Assembly (NCBI RefSeq): GCF_018129685.1
Contig: NZ_JAFCLG010000013.1
Location: 82,889-146,888 of the forward strand
Origin: Bradyrhizobium manausense
Lineage (GTDB): Bacteria; Pseudomonadota; Alphaproteobacteria; Rhizobiales; Xanthobacteraceae
Direction of reading: 5' to 3'
DNA: 64,000 nt
Within the stretch, counting starts at the first letter, position 1; every line of letters begins with the position of its first letter. The translations under genes were made by a program, and so were the position numbers. The notes below the pieces were generated by a model that saw only the letters and a list, made by a program, of their open reading frames with translations, ran no database searches and had not been told where the DNA came from. Below, one piece after another: positions 44,138 to 53,597 of this stretch.

Positions 44138-47100
44138 GTTGTGGCTCCTTCGGTCGCGGGTGACTTGGATTCTCCGTTCTCCAGATCCTCTCTTCTGAAC
44201 AGGACGTAGAGAGCCGGTAGTACCAACAAGGTAAGAATGGTGGACGAAATGATTCCGCCGATCACGACGGTCGCCAAAGGCCGCTGCACTTCCGCGCCGG
44301 CGCCGGTTGCGATAGCCATCGGGACGAACCCCAGCGAAGCGACGAGAGCCGTCATCAGCACGGGACGCAGACGGGTGAGCGCACCTTCGCTGACCGCTTC
44401 GACCAGAGGACGTCCTTCCTTTCGAAGTCTTTCGATGAAGGTAATGATGACGAGGCCGTTGAGAACCGCCACGCCCGACAGCGCGATGAAGCCGATGCCG
44501 GCACTGATCGATAGCGGGATGCCCCGCAGCAGGAGCGCCACAATGCCTCCAGTCAGGGCCAAGGGAACGCCGCTGAAGACCAGCAGCGCATCCGGCATGG
44601 AGCCTAGGCTCATGAACAACAGCAGGAAGATCAGCAGCAGGGCGATCGGTACCACGATCGTCAGCCGCTGCGTCGCGGACACTAGTTGCTCGAACTGTCC
44701 GCCCCACCCGATCCAATAACCGGACGGAAGCTTGACCTTGGCTTCGATCTGCTGCTGCGCGTCGGCTACGAACGACCCCAGATCGCGACCGCGCACGTTC
44801 GCGGTAACGACGACTCTCCGTTTGCCCTGCTCCCTGCTGATCTGGTTGGGGCCCGGCGCCAAATCAATCTGGGCCAACTCCGAGAGCGGCACGTAACGAA
44901 TCTGGGCGAGCGGTGAATTGCCCCAAAGCGCCGGGACGGCCTTCGCCTGGTTCTCCAACGGCGGCAGCGGGACCGGCAACGCCTTGAGCGCGGAGATATC
45001 GGAACGCAAATGTTCCGGAAGGCGGACGACGATGTTGAACCGGCGGTCGCCCTCGAAGACCATTCCGGAATTCTTCCCGCCGACCGCGATCTCGACTAGG
45101 TTCTGGACGTCGCCGACGCTAATTCCGTAACGGGACAGCGCTTGACGATTCAGCTTGACCGTCAGCACCGGCAATCCCGACGCCTGTTCAGTCTTGACGT
45201 CGGCCGCGCCCTGGACGTTCTGCAGGATTGCCTGAACCTGTGCTGCGGATTGGACTAGCGTATCCAGGTCGTCACCGAATACCTTGACCCCGACGTCGCT
45301 GCGAACACCCGATATCAGTTCGTTGAACCGCTGTTGGATCGGCTGCGAGATTTCATAGACGTTGCCGGGGATTTCTTCAGCCGCCTCCTGGATTTCCGAA
45401 ACCACGCTCGCCTTCGGCTTCTCCGGATCCGGCCATTCCTTTCGCGGTTTCAGCATGACGTATCCGTCCGACGTGGACGGCGGCATCAGATCGGTGGCGA
45501 TCTCCGCCGTACCGGTCCGCGCGAAAACCTCCTTGACCTCCGGAATTTTCATCAGCCGCTTTTCGACCATGGCCTCCATTTCCAGCGACTGGGTCAAGCT
45601 CGTTCCCGGAATTCGCACCGCTTGCAGCGCGACGTCGCCTTCGTCGAGACTGGGGATGAATTCGCCGCCCATCCGGGAGGCCGCGATGCCGCAAACGACT
45701 ACCAGAAGGCCCGCGATAATCGCCACGCCCCATCTGTTCCGGATCGAGGCTGCGAGCAGCGGCGTGTAGACGTAACGGGCACCCCGCATGAACCAATTTT
45801 CATGCTCCGACACTCTGCCCGTCACCAATAACGCCACGGCTGCCGGCACGAAGGTTAGCGAAAGGATGCTGGCTCCGGTGAGCGCCATCAGCACCGTCAA
45901 TGCCATCGGCGTGAACATCTTCCCTTCGACGCCTGTCAGCGTGAGAATAGGCAGATACACGACGCCGATGATCAGAGTCCCGAACAGGCTCGGACCGATC
46001 ACTTCCTGAGATGCCGCCAGTATCGTTTCGAATCGCTCCTGTCGGTTGAGTACTCGGGCGAGCCGGTGCTGCTCCGCCGCCAGCAGGCGCAAGCAGTTTT
46101 CCACGATGATGACGGCGCCGTCGATGATAATGCCGAAATCAATGGCGCCGAGGCTCATCAGGTTGGCGCTGACCTTGTTCTCCACCATGCCCGTGATGGT
46201 AAACAGCATGGCCAGCGGGATGACGAAAGCGGTCGCGATCGCGGCCCTGAAATTGCCGAGGATCAGGAAGAGGATGACGATGACGAGCAGCGCTCCTTCG
46301 ACGAGGTTCTTTTCGACCGTCGCGACCGTTGCCTCGACGAGATGCGTCCGATCATAGACGGCCCTTGCAATCACGCCGTCAGGCAACGATCGTCCGATCT
46401 CCTTGAGTTTGGCGGCAACGCGTTGGGCCACCGTCCGGCTGTTTTCGCCGATCAGGAGCATGGCGGTGCCTAGAACGACTTCCTTCCCATTAACGGTTGC
46501 TGCGCCCGTCCGCAGGTCCTTGCCTTCCTTGACGTCGGCGACATCCGCAATCCGCACAGGTACGCCGTTACGCGTACCGATCACGATTTCCTTGATTTCC
46601 TCGACATTGGCGACTTGCCCGGGCGTGCGGACAAGGTACTGCTCGCCGTTCCGTTCGATGTAGCCCGCGCCGACATTTGCGTTGTTGGCGGCCAGCGCCG
46701 TCATCACCTCGCGGAAACTAAGCTTGTAGGCCATCAGTTGCGCGGGATCCGGCAGCACGTGGAACTGCCGTTCGAACCCGCCGATCGTGTTGACTTCGAT
46801 GACGCCGGGTACGTTCCGAAGCTGCGGCTTGATTATCCAGTCTTGGATCGTTCGCAGGTCGCTGGGCGTGTATTCGCCGCCGCCGGCCTTGCGTGCTTCC
46901 GGTGTTGCTTCCACGGTAAATAGGTAGATTTCCCCTAGCCCCGTGGAGATCGGACCCATGGCGGTTTCGATGCTGGCGGGTAGCTGGTCCTTGACCTGCT
47001 GGATTCGCTCGTTGACCAACTGCCGGGCGAAATAGATGTCGGTCCCGTCCTTGAAGATGACCGTGACCTGGCTCAAGCCGTAGCGGGACTGCGACCGGGT

Positions 47101-47343
47101 GCTGTCAAGATGGGGGAGTCCGCCCATCGCGGTCTCGACGGGGAACGTGATCCGCTGCTCGACTTCCAGCGGCGAATATCCAGTTGCGCGGCTGTTGATC
47201 TGGATCTGGACGTTGGTGATGTCCGGCACCGCGTCGATCGGGAGGCGCGTGAAATTCCACGCGCCGAAGGCCGCCATCAGAAGGACGCCGATCATGACGA
47301 GCCAACGCTGGCGGATGGCGAACGAAAGGATCGCGTTAATCAT
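44134..47343 (-). CDS. czcA: HME-RND pump CzcA
   Basis: This 1069-residue protein has RND architecture with a TM4 motif GAIDFGIIIDGAVIIVENCL, and the pore-domain phrases IPSLDEGDVALQAVRIPGTS and RFNELISGVRSDVGVKVFGD typical of CzcA (Zn/Co/Cd) rather than of CusA, whose Met triad it lacks. ATG 47343 begins the first helix and overlaps the PII-like gene by 4 bp. It is the pump of the czcC-czcB-PII-czcA operon. Confidence 0.92.
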   Translation of the reverse strand: MINAILSFAIRQRWLVMIGVLLMAAFGAWNFTRLPIDAVPDITNVQIQINSRATGYSPLEVEQRITFPVETAMGGLPHLDSTRSQSRYGLSQVTVIFKDGTDIYFARQLVNERIQQVKDQLPASIETAMGPISTGLGEIYLFTVEATPEARKAGGGEYTPSDLRTIQDWIIKPQLRNVPGVIEVNTIGGFERQFHVLPDPAQLMAYKLSFREVMTALAANNANVGAGYIERNGEQYLVRTPGQVANVEEIKEIVIGTRNGVPVRIADVADVKEGKDLRTGAATVNGKEVVLGTAMLLIGENSRTVAQRVAAKLKEIGRSLPDGVIARAVYDRTHLVEATVATVEKNLVEGALLVIVILFLILGNFRAAIATAFVIPLAMLFTITGMVENKVSANLMSLGAIDFGIIIDGAVIIVENCLRLLAAEQHRLARVLNRQERFETILAASQEVIGPSLFGTLIIGVVYLPILTLTGVEGKMFTPMALTVLMALTGASILSLTFVPAAVALLVTGRVSEHENWFMRGARYVYTPLLAASIRNRWGVAIIAGLLVVVCGIAASRMGGEFIPSLDEGDVALQAVRIPGTSLTQSLEMEAMVEKRLMKIPEVKEVFARTGTAEIATDLMPPSTSDGYVMLKPRKEWPDPEKPKASVVSEIQEAAEEIPGNVYEISQPIQQRFNELISGVRSDVGVKVFGDDLDTLVQSAAQVQAILQNVQGAADVKTEQASGLPVLTVKLNRQALSRYGISVGDVQNLVEIAVGGKNSGMVFEGDRRFNIVVRLPEHLRSDISALKALPVPLPPLENQAKAVPALWGNSPLAQIRYVPLSELAQIDLAPGPNQISREQGKRRVVVTANVRGRDLGSFVADAQQQIEAKVKLPSGYWIGWGGQFEQLVSATQRLTIVVPIALLLIFLLLFMSLGSMPDALLVFSGVPLALTGGIVALLLRGIPLSISAGIGFIALSGVAVLNGLVIITFIERLRKEGRPLVEAVSEGALTRLRPVLMTALVASLGFVPMAIATGAGAEVQRPLATVVIGGIISSTILTLLVLPALYVLFRREDLENGESKSPATEGATT

Positions 47344-47702
47344 TCGGTTGCTCCGGATCGTTTGCCGGTTTCTCGGATGCGTGCAAACGACTGAACAGGC
47401 GTCGTGTAGACGACACCGTCGCCCTTGCGTCCCGTCCATGCGGCTGATGCGATGCGCCCACAGATGTCATCGGCGAGTTCGGACCGGCAGACCAATCTCA
47501 ACTCCAGGTATTGATGGTAGGTAAGGTCGGTTTCCGTCGATACGTAACCGCCGCCCTGCCCGCGCCCTCTTCCCTGTCCCCGCACTTCGTCGAAGGTGAA
47601 GCCGGGGAAGTCAGGAAGGTCGTGCAGCGCGCGGACGACGTGTCCTTCCATGTGGGGCCTGATCAGAGCTGTGATCAAGGTCTTGCTGCCATCAGTGCTC
47701 AT
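47340..47702 (-). CDS. PII-like regulatory protein in the czc operon
   Basis: This 120-residue protein matches the PII fold: ITALIRPHMEGHVVRALHDL, FTFDEVRGQGRGRG at the T-loop base, and the C-terminal AAWTGRKGDGVVYTTPVQSF. The T-loop is Gly/Arg-rich and lacks the uridylylated Tyr context of GlnB/GlnK. PII-like proteins of metal-RND operons are a known group of uncertain function. Here it overlaps czcB upstream (11 bp) and czcA downstream (4 bp), so its amount is coupled to the pump. Confidence 0.85.
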   Translation of the reverse strand: MSTDGSKTLITALIRPHMEGHVVRALHDLPDFPGFTFDEVRGQGRGRGQGGGYVSTETDLTYHQYLELRLVCRSELADDICGRIASAAWTGRKGDGVVYTTPVQSFARIRETGKRSGATE

Positions 47703-48642
47703 CGCTGCCCGCTCCCTTTGCCATTTCGGCCTTCACGATGAAGCTGTTCTGCGCAGCGTAGACGTCGCCTTCGAGCACGCCGAAGATAATTTCAACGAGA
47801 TGAGGGTCGCGCTCGCCCAGCTCGACGTCGCGGGCGTCGAATTTTTCGCCGTTCCGGACGAACACGACCGTCCGGTTTTCGACGGTTTGCAGTGCCGAGG
47901 ACTTCACTGCGACGCCGACATTCTTCGCGGACAGGGTCAGCCGACCCGTGATGAACAACCCGGGACGAAGCCGCTGTTCTGCGTTCGTCACAATGGCTCT
48001 GGCAATCGCGCTCTGGGTATCGCTGCTGCCGACCGGCGACAGGTACGAAACCTTGGCCTCGATTGCCGATCCTCCATCCGCCGGATCGATGAAGACCTGG
48101 TCGCCGATGCTGACGCGCTTCAAATCACGCCGATACACCGAGAAGTCCACCCACACGGTCGACAAGTCGGCGATCACGAAGGCGGGCTTCTGCTCGGAGG
48201 CGTACTCCCCCAGAGTTGTCTGACGGTCGATGACGGTTCCAGCGAGCGCGGCCTTCAATTCATACTGCGTCAGGCTCTGGTTGCTTTCGATCAGCGCCAG
48301 GACATCGCCCTTCTGAACGACGTCCCCGATCCGCTTGCGCACGTCCCGGACGATGCCCGGAAAGCGCGGCGTCACCTGGACCAGCGATTCCTGATTAGGC
48401 TGGACGATGCCGTTGAGCAGAAGGCTGTCGCGCAGCACGCCGGCCGAGGCTTTTGCAAGCTCGATTCCCGCTGCCTGGACCTTGGCGTCGCTCAATGCGA
48501 CGCTGTCGGCATGTTCTTCCTTCTCGGTCTTTTCGGTCGCCGTCGTCTTCGACGTTGCCGGCAGCAGCATCCGGTAGCCGCCGTAGGCAAGCGCTGCAGC
48601 GACCAGAATGAACACGGAATATCGAATCAGTCCCTTCATCAT
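47692..48642 (-). CDS. czcB: RND periplasmic adaptor CzcB
   Basis: This 316-residue membrane fusion protein has an N-terminal anchor helix (YSVFILVAAALAYGGYRM), a barrel-sandwich region (VVQKGDVLALIESNQSLTQY, GTVIDRQTTLGEYASEQK) and a beta-barrel (ADLSTVWVDFSVYRRDL). It is shorter than CzcB of Cupriavidus and lacks a long N-terminal His domain. It joins CzcA to CzcC and overlaps both neighbours. Confidence 0.9.
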   Translation of the reverse strand: MMKGLIRYSVFILVAAALAYGGYRMLLPATSKTTATEKTEKEEHADSVALSDAKVQAAGIELAKASAGVLRDSLLLNGIVQPNQESLVQVTPRFPGIVRDVRKRIGDVVQKGDVLALIESNQSLTQYELKAALAGTVIDRQTTLGEYASEQKPAFVIADLSTVWVDFSVYRRDLKRVSIGDQVFIDPADGGSAIEAKVSYLSPVGSSDTQSAIARAIVTNAEQRLRPGLFITGRLTLSAKNVGVAVKSSALQTVENRTVVFVRNGEKFDARDVELGERDPHLVEIIFGVLEGDVYAAQNSFIVKAEMAKGAGSDEH

Positions 48643-49913
48643 CGTGAGCTCTCGCGGGTTAGCGTAAACGGGTTACCGGCAAGACCTTCGATGGTCGCGA
48701 TGGCAATATGAAAATTCTGCAGCGCTTCCTGCTCGCGCAGCAGCGCCTGCACTAGCGACCCCCGGACGTCGAGAAGTTCAAGCAGGGAAAAACGGCCCTG
48801 CGAGTAGCCGCTGAAGATCGTTTCCGACGCGCTGCGGGCGTTGGGAATCACCGATGAACGCAGCAGCTTCATTTCGGCCAAGGCCCCGGTCAGAGTGTCG
48901 TAGGCTCGGCCTACGATGCTGATCAGCACAAGCTTGTTGATGGCGCGCTCTGCATCGGTTTTTGCCAGCGTCTGCTGGGCCGCGATGATGTTGCCCGTGT
49001 TCTGGTCAAATACCGGGATTGGAATCGAGACGCCGAGCCGGACTGCGTTGTCGTTGGTGTCCTGAAAATGCCGCCAGCCCGCTGAAATGCGCGGGTCGGG
49101 AATCGCCTTCAGGCGCGCGATCAGGAGTTCGGCATTGCGTTGGGCTGTGACCGCGGTCCACCGAAGCAACTGCGGATTGGCTTCAATAGCCTGGATGATG
49201 GAATGGAACGAAGGCGGCTGGCCGATAGTCGCGAGCCGTCCGACCGCTTTGCCGAATCGCGGGCTGCTGTCGCCCATGAGTATAGCCAAATCGCGGCGGG
49301 CCAGGGCCAACTGCGTCTTGGTGCGCTCGCGTTCGACGCGGAATAGATCGGCGGCAACCTGGGCCCGCAACGTCTCCGCCGGAGAAGATGCGCCTTCCTG
49401 GACGCGCTTCTGAAGAAGCGGAATCAGCGGATCGAAGCTTGCGATCTGCTCGTCGAATATCTCGATACGGCGTTGCGCGCTGATGATCGTGATGAACGCG
49501 ATCGCGGTCTCGGACAGCACTTCCAGCCGAGTTGCCCGGCGCTGCCAGACGGCCGTACCGATGCCCGCCTCGCCCGCCGCGACCCGCGCTTCGCGCTTGC
49601 CACCCAATTCGATGATCTGGCTGAGTTGCAGATTGGTTTCGGCGGACCGCAACCCCTTGTAGGGCCCCGACCCCAACGCATTGTCCAGTTCGAAGGAAAC
49701 GTCCGGATTAGGAAGCGCACCCGCCTGAATCCGGAGCCCACCTGCGATGCCGATATCCCGCTCGGCCGCCGTCAAGCGCGGGTTCGCGGCCAATGCCCGC
49801 TGCAGCGCCTGCGGCAACGTTATGGCGTGCGAAGAGCGCTCGGCAGCATGGACGGGAAATGTAAGTGCAACCAATGCGCACGTCAGGCGCAAGGCATCTC
49901 GGACCAAAACCAT
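48639..49913 (-). CDS. czcC: TolC-family outer-membrane factor CzcC
   Basis: This 424-residue protein has a signal peptide (LRLTCALVALTFPVHAAE) and two OEP repeats (TLPQALQRALAANPRLTAAE near the start; YSQGRFSLLELLDVRGSL near the end). It is the first gene of the czc operon and its stop overlaps the czcB start. It forms the outer-membrane channel for Zn/Co/Cd efflux. Confidence 0.9.
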   Translation of the reverse strand: MVLVRDALRLTCALVALTFPVHAAERSSHAITLPQALQRALAANPRLTAAERDIGIAGGLRIQAGALPNPDVSFELDNALGSGPYKGLRSAETNLQLSQIIELGGKREARVAAGEAGIGTAVWQRRATRLEVLSETAIAFITIISAQRRIEIFDEQIASFDPLIPLLQKRVQEGASSPAETLRAQVAADLFRVERERTKTQLALARRDLAILMGDSSPRFGKAVGRLATIGQPPSFHSIIQAIEANPQLLRWTAVTAQRNAELLIARLKAIPDPRISAGWRHFQDTNDNAVRLGVSIPIPVFDQNTGNIIAAQQTLAKTDAERAINKLVLISIVGRAYDTLTGALAEMKLLRSSVIPNARSASETIFSGYSQGRFSLLELLDVRGSLVQALLREQEALQNFHIAIATIEGLAGNPFTLTRESSR

Positions 49914-49968
49914 ACAAAAGACCTGAAAAGCACGAAGACGACGCGGTCAGACCGCGCGGCGGCGATGT

Positions 49969-50343
49969 TCAGGCCAGATGCTTGGGTGGCGGCGTATCAA
50001 GCCGAGGGTGGTCTTCAAACTGGAGTTTCTGCGGGGCGAAGTTCAGTGTCACGGCGCGCGCGGAGGGCCCGGCATCCGTGACGAGCGCCGGCATCATGAC
50101 CGGAGCGCAAACGTAGCAATGCCCTGCAACGACCGGCGATTTTTTGGAGCCCCCCTCATCCGAGCCGTCGTCGGGTACATTGCCAAAATCAGATGAGATA
50201 GCGGCGGCGACAGCTTCGTCCGTGCAGGAAATGGTGTGGGCTAGACCAACGAAAAGGTAAGCAAAGGCAAGGAACATCAGCAGCGTCCGGCGAAAACCCG
50301 GTGCTTGCAGTCTTGGCAGTTTCTGACCGGCCTGACGTCCCAT
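49969..50343 (-). CDS. DUF2946-like exported protein upstream of czcC
   Basis: This 124-residue protein has one membrane helix (TLLMFLAFAYLFVGLAHTIS) and later a CYVC motif (GHCYVCAPVMMPA). The plan resembles the Cys/His-containing proteins next to the cus and copA-oxidase operons in this window. It lies 55 bp upstream of czcC on the same strand and probably leads the operon. A periplasmic metal-binding role is inferred. Confidence 0.68.
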   Translation of the reverse strand: MGRQAGQKLPRLQAPGFRRTLLMFLAFAYLFVGLAHTISCTDEAVAAAISSDFGNVPDDGSDEGGSKKSPVVAGHCYVCAPVMMPALVTDAGPSARAVTLNFAPQKLQFEDHPRLDTPPPKHLA

Positions 50344-50555
50344 GTAGTCGGGTTACCAAATTTCGTTTGCGAACACTATTACAATGTTTGCAACCCGTCT
50401 GGGAACCTTGTGCTCAGGGCCGTTCAGCATGGTAATCCGAATAGCCGAAATTGATGCCGGACATTATGTGCGTCATCTCCGTGACGGGGTGGCAAGCAGT
50501 CCGGCCGTATTCCCTCAATATCACCACGGCTGATTTGTGCAGCAACAGGCGCCTG

Positions 50556-50738
50556 TCACCTGCGCCGAAGGATTCTGGCCAACCCGATTATCGTCCCTGC
50601 TGCGCCGACGGGCCCGATGATCGTGACCCAGGGATGCTCCGGAAACGCCCGGTGCAGAAGAATACCGGCCACCGTCGCGGCTAAGGCAGTGGCCACCAGA
50701 ACGCTGATGAAAAAGATGGCTCGTTGGGCCGGGGACAT
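50556..50738 (-). CDS. Small two-TM membrane protein
   Basis: This 60-residue protein has two membrane helices (AIFFISVLVATALAATVAGI and TIIGPVGAAGTIIGLARIL) and an Arg-rich end. ATG 50738 has GAGG 9 bases upstream and is preferred over the GTG 15 bases further up. Nothing ties it to a known family. The gap 50344-50555 upstream of the czc-side gene contains no further gene I can support. Confidence 0.5.
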   Translation of the reverse strand: MSPAQRAIFFISVLVATALAATVAGILLHRAFPEHPWVTIIGPVGAAGTIIGLARILRRR

Positions 50739-50918
50739 CGATGACAACCTCACGCGCTGCCGGCGAATTCCCGGAATCTAATGGTTATTAACGATAAAAT
50801 CGAAGCTCCCCGAGCAAAAACTGCAAACCGGTTACCGTGGAACTCGATTGCGGCCGGCGCGTAATAATCAGCCACGCCTTGTTTCTAAATGATTTTCTCG
50901 ATTTAGGGCATCATTTTG

Positions 50919-52226
50919 ATGAGTCCGTCCCGAAAAACTAAGCCGGCCGCACCCAGCCCGGTGGTGGGCACAAGCAAGCCGCGCCTTCTGGACGCTCTTG
51001 GTCCCGGCCTGATCACGGGCGCATCGGACGACGATCCCAGCGGCATCGCGACCTATAGCCAGGCCGGCGCCCAGTTCGGCTACACTTTGAGCTGGACCAT
51101 GCTGCTGACGTACCCCCTGATGGCCGCGGTGCAAATGATCAGCGGCCGGATCGGCCGGACGACGGGTCGCGGCATCGCGGGCAATCTGCGCCAGCATTAT
51201 CCGAACTGGCTGCTGCAGACCTTTGTGACGCTGCTGGCGGCGGCCAACATCATCAACATCGGCGCCGACCTCGGGGCCATGGCCGACTCGACGAGCCTGG
51301 TGCTGGGCGGCTCGAAAACCATTTACGTTGCCGTGTTCGGTGCGGTCTGCATCGGCTTGCAGGTTCTGATTCAGTACACCCGCTACGTTTCCTATCTGAA
51401 GTGGCTCACGCTCGCCCTCCTCGCGTACGTGGCAACCCTTTTCATGGTCGACGTGCACTGGGGCGAGGCGCTGAAACAGTTCGTCATGCCTTCGTTCACC
51501 TGGAAGACCGAATACATCCAGACGATCGTCGCGGTATTCGGAACCACGATCAGTCCCTACCTGCTGTTCTGGCAAGCCTCGCAGGAGGCGGAGGACATTC
51601 ACGCCGTCCCCGAGCGGCAGATTCTGAAGCGGGCGCCCGAACAGGGTCCTGACGCCATCAAGCGCATCGAACTGGATACGCTGATCGGCATGGGGGTTTC
51701 GAACTTCATCGCACTCGCCATCATTCTCACCGCCGCCGCGACACTAAACGTTTCGGGAGTGACGAACATCGAAACCTCCGCGCAGGCGGCCGAGGCGCTC
51801 CGCCCGATCGCGGGCAACTACGCCGCGACCATCTTCGCCCTCGGCGTAATAGGAACCGGCCTGCTGGCGATACCAGTCCTTGCGGGCTCCGCGGCCTACG
51901 CGATCGGGGAAGCCCGCAAGTGGCCGATCGGCCTGGCAAGGCAGCCCAAGGAAGCGAAGGCCTTCTATGCGGCGATCGTGATGGCGACGCTCGTCGGCGG
52001 GCTTATGAACTTCACCCCCATCAACCCTATCAAGGCGCTGTACTGGTGTGCTGTGATTAACGGCCTCGTCGCGGTTCCGGTAATGGCGCTGATGATGGTG
52101 ATGGCGGCCAACGCGAAGATCATGGGTCAGTTTACGATCGGCGGTTGGTTGACGGGGCTAGGCTGGATCGCGACCGCGACGATGGCCGCAGCAGCGTTCG
52201 CGATGGGCGTCACTTCCCTCATGTGA
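50919..52226 (+). CDS. Nramp-family transporter with non-canonical metal site
   Basis: This 435-residue protein has eleven or so helices of the Nramp (SLC11) fold: LGPGLITGASDDDPSGIATY (TM1), a TM6 segment TTISPYLLFWQASQEAEDI and INPIKALYWCAVINGLVAV (TM10/11). Canonical Nramp has DPGN in TM1 and MPH in TM6; here they are DPSG (39-42) and SPY. The missing Met and Asn suggest a different substrate, perhaps Mg2+ as in Nramp-related magnesium transporters. ATG 50919 is preferred to the preceding TTG. Confidence 0.88.
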   Translation: MSPSRKTKPAAPSPVVGTSKPRLLDALGPGLITGASDDDPSGIATYSQAGAQFGYTLSWTMLLTYPLMAAVQMISGRIGRTTGRGIAGNLRQHYPNWLLQTFVTLLAAANIINIGADLGAMADSTSLVLGGSKTIYVAVFGAVCIGLQVLIQYTRYVSYLKWLTLALLAYVATLFMVDVHWGEALKQFVMPSFTWKTEYIQTIVAVFGTTISPYLLFWQASQEAEDIHAVPERQILKRAPEQGPDAIKRIELDTLIGMGVSNFIALAIILTAAATLNVSGVTNIETSAQAAEALRPIAGNYAATIFALGVIGTGLLAIPVLAGSAAYAIGEARKWPIGLARQPKEAKAFYAAIVMATLVGGLMNFTPINPIKALYWCAVINGLVAVPVMALMMVMAANAKIMGQFTIGGWLTGLGWIATATMAAAAFAMGVTSLM

Positions 52227-52530
52227 TCGAGTCGATGCGGCCGGCGGCGAGATGCGATCCAACCGATAGCGCCGCGAGCGCGATGGCTTCGTCCCATTCC
52301 GATAGACGCATACCGAACGGGCGTTGCCGACCAACGGCCAGGGCAGCTTGTACAAGCGCACCCAGGCCGCTGAAGCCGGCCAAATAGCGAATGGCCAACG
52401 CGAGCGTGCCTCCCGTGCTGAGAGTGAGCGCTACAGCCAACGCCACCGCCAGAGCCATCTCCCATCCGACTTTTGTGAGCCATTCGCGTAGCGGGCTCGC
52501 CGATACCTTCTCTTCCTCGAAATTTGACAT
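52219..52530 (-). CDS. Small membrane protein of unknown function
   Basis: This 103-residue protein has two hydrophobic segments (WEMALAVALAVALTLSTGGT and YLAGFSGLGALVQAALAVG) and a charged N-terminus (SNFEEEKV). It lies 20 bp downstream of the ZIP-like gene on the same strand and its end overlaps the stop of the convergent Nramp-like gene by 8 bp. No family is recognised; operon position suggests a link to metal transport. Confidence 0.6.
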   Translation of the reverse strand: MSNFEEEKVSASPLREWLTKVGWEMALAVALAVALTLSTGGTLALAIRYLAGFSGLGALVQAALAVGRQRPFGMRLSEWDEAIALAALSVGSHLAAGRIDSIT

Positions 52531-52550
52531 GCGCCATCCTGGTTGAGGAT

Positions 52551-53240
52551 TTAACCTGCGAGCTCGTCCAGCAGCAGAATCAGCAGGAAGCCGACGAAGA
52601 ACAAGCTGGTGACCCATGGCTTTTCCGGAGCCGAATGGGCTTCGACCAGAAGTTCTTCGGTCACGAGATAGAGCAGCGCGACCAGGCCGAAGGAAAAGAA
52701 GGCCGCGATCCAGAAATTCGGAAGATGGCTGACCGGGATGCCGATGGCGGCCCCGACTGGCAACAAAATCGCGAGCCCGGCAACGATAGCCAGAACTTTT
52801 GCCGGTTGCCGGATCGATTCAGATAGCTCCCCCGTCAGCGAGAGCCCGAGGAATAGGACCTCGATCGTGAGCGCGACCGTGAGCAAGAGACCCTGCTTGG
52901 CCCCAGCGGCGAATCCTATGCCGACCACCAGTCCGTCGATGAAAATGTCTACGGCGACCATGACGACGAGGCCCAAGGTCCCTTTGGAATTCTCGCCGAA
53001 GCGCTTAATGAGCAGCATGAGCAGGACGCCTGCCGCACCACCCAGTATCACAGCCCAGGCGGACTGGCGGTGTTTGATGTCGGGGAGCAACTCTCCGGCG
53101 GCGGCCGCGAACACCACGCCCGCGGCGAAATGCTGGATCGCGCCGGCGAACGCAGGCGATGGCCGTCGCCAGACCGCTACGGCGGCACCCAGCACGACCG
53201 CCAAGGCCGGGATCAGGGTGTAGGTCCAGACTTGCATCAA
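52551..53240 (-). CDS. ZIP-family-like metal transporter
   Basis: This 229-residue protein has about seven or eight helices with ZIP-like polar residues: IQHFAAGVVFAAAAGELLPD (His and Glu in one helix) and VAVDIFIDGLVVGIGFAAGA (Asp pair and Gly). It lacks the His-rich loop common in ZIPs. Direction and substrate are unknown; the family usually imports Zn, Fe or Mn. It is divergent from the DUF2171 gene with 109 bp between starts. Confidence 0.75.
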   Translation of the reverse strand: MMQVWTYTLIPALAVVLGAAVAVWRRPSPAFAGAIQHFAAGVVFAAAAGELLPDIKHRQSAWAVILGGAAGVLLMLLIKRFGENSKGTLGLVVMVAVDIFIDGLVVGIGFAAGAKQGLLLTVALTIEVLFLGLSLTGELSESIRQPAKVLAIVAGLAILLPVGAAIGIPVSHLPNFWIAAFFSFGLVALLYLVTEELLVEAHSAPEKPWVTSLFFVGFLLILLLDELAG

Positions 53241-53349
53241 CGCGTCCTTGGTCGTCCCGGCGCCGGCATGAAGGCCGACAATCGCAGCGCGAAAGCAACT
53301 TTATGTGCCGTCGGGAGTTCCTTATCTCCAAACTGAAAGGAGTCTCCAC

Positions 53350-53589
53350 ATGACCGATACTTCACAGATTAAAGAGCACATGGACGTCATCTCGTCGGAC
53401 AAGAAGACCGTCGGCAAGGTCGACCATCTCGACGGTGCGGACAAGATCAAGCTCACCAAGCAGAGTTCGCCCGACGGCGAGCATCATCATTTCATTCCGG
53501 TCGCCTGGATCGACCACGTCGACCAGCATGTGCATCTGTCGAAATCGGGGGCCGAAGTCACCGCCCATTGGCAGCATGAAGGCCGGTAG
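53350..53589 (+). CDS. DUF2171 protein
   Basis: This 79-residue soluble protein has the DUF2171 pattern: IKEHMDVISSDKKTVGKVDH, IKLTKQSSPDGEHHHFIPVA and a closing VTAHW. GAAAGGAG lies about 8 bases before ATG 53350. Its folds resemble small PRC-barrel-like proteins; the function is unknown. A strong hairpin follows the stop. Confidence 0.85.
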   Translation: MTDTSQIKEHMDVISSDKKTVGKVDHLDGADKIKLTKQSSPDGEHHHFIPVAWIDHVDQHVHLSKSGAEVTAHWQHEGR

Positions 53590-53597
53590 TTTCTGAT

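Noticed and set aside
44137..44716. N-terminal extension of the small czc-operon protein
   Set aside because: It runs within czcA in another frame, and a signal peptide starts at 44137.
50868..51602. 244-codon antisense frame in the Nramp-like gene
   Set aside because: It lies wholly opposite a clear membrane transporter and lacks any motif.
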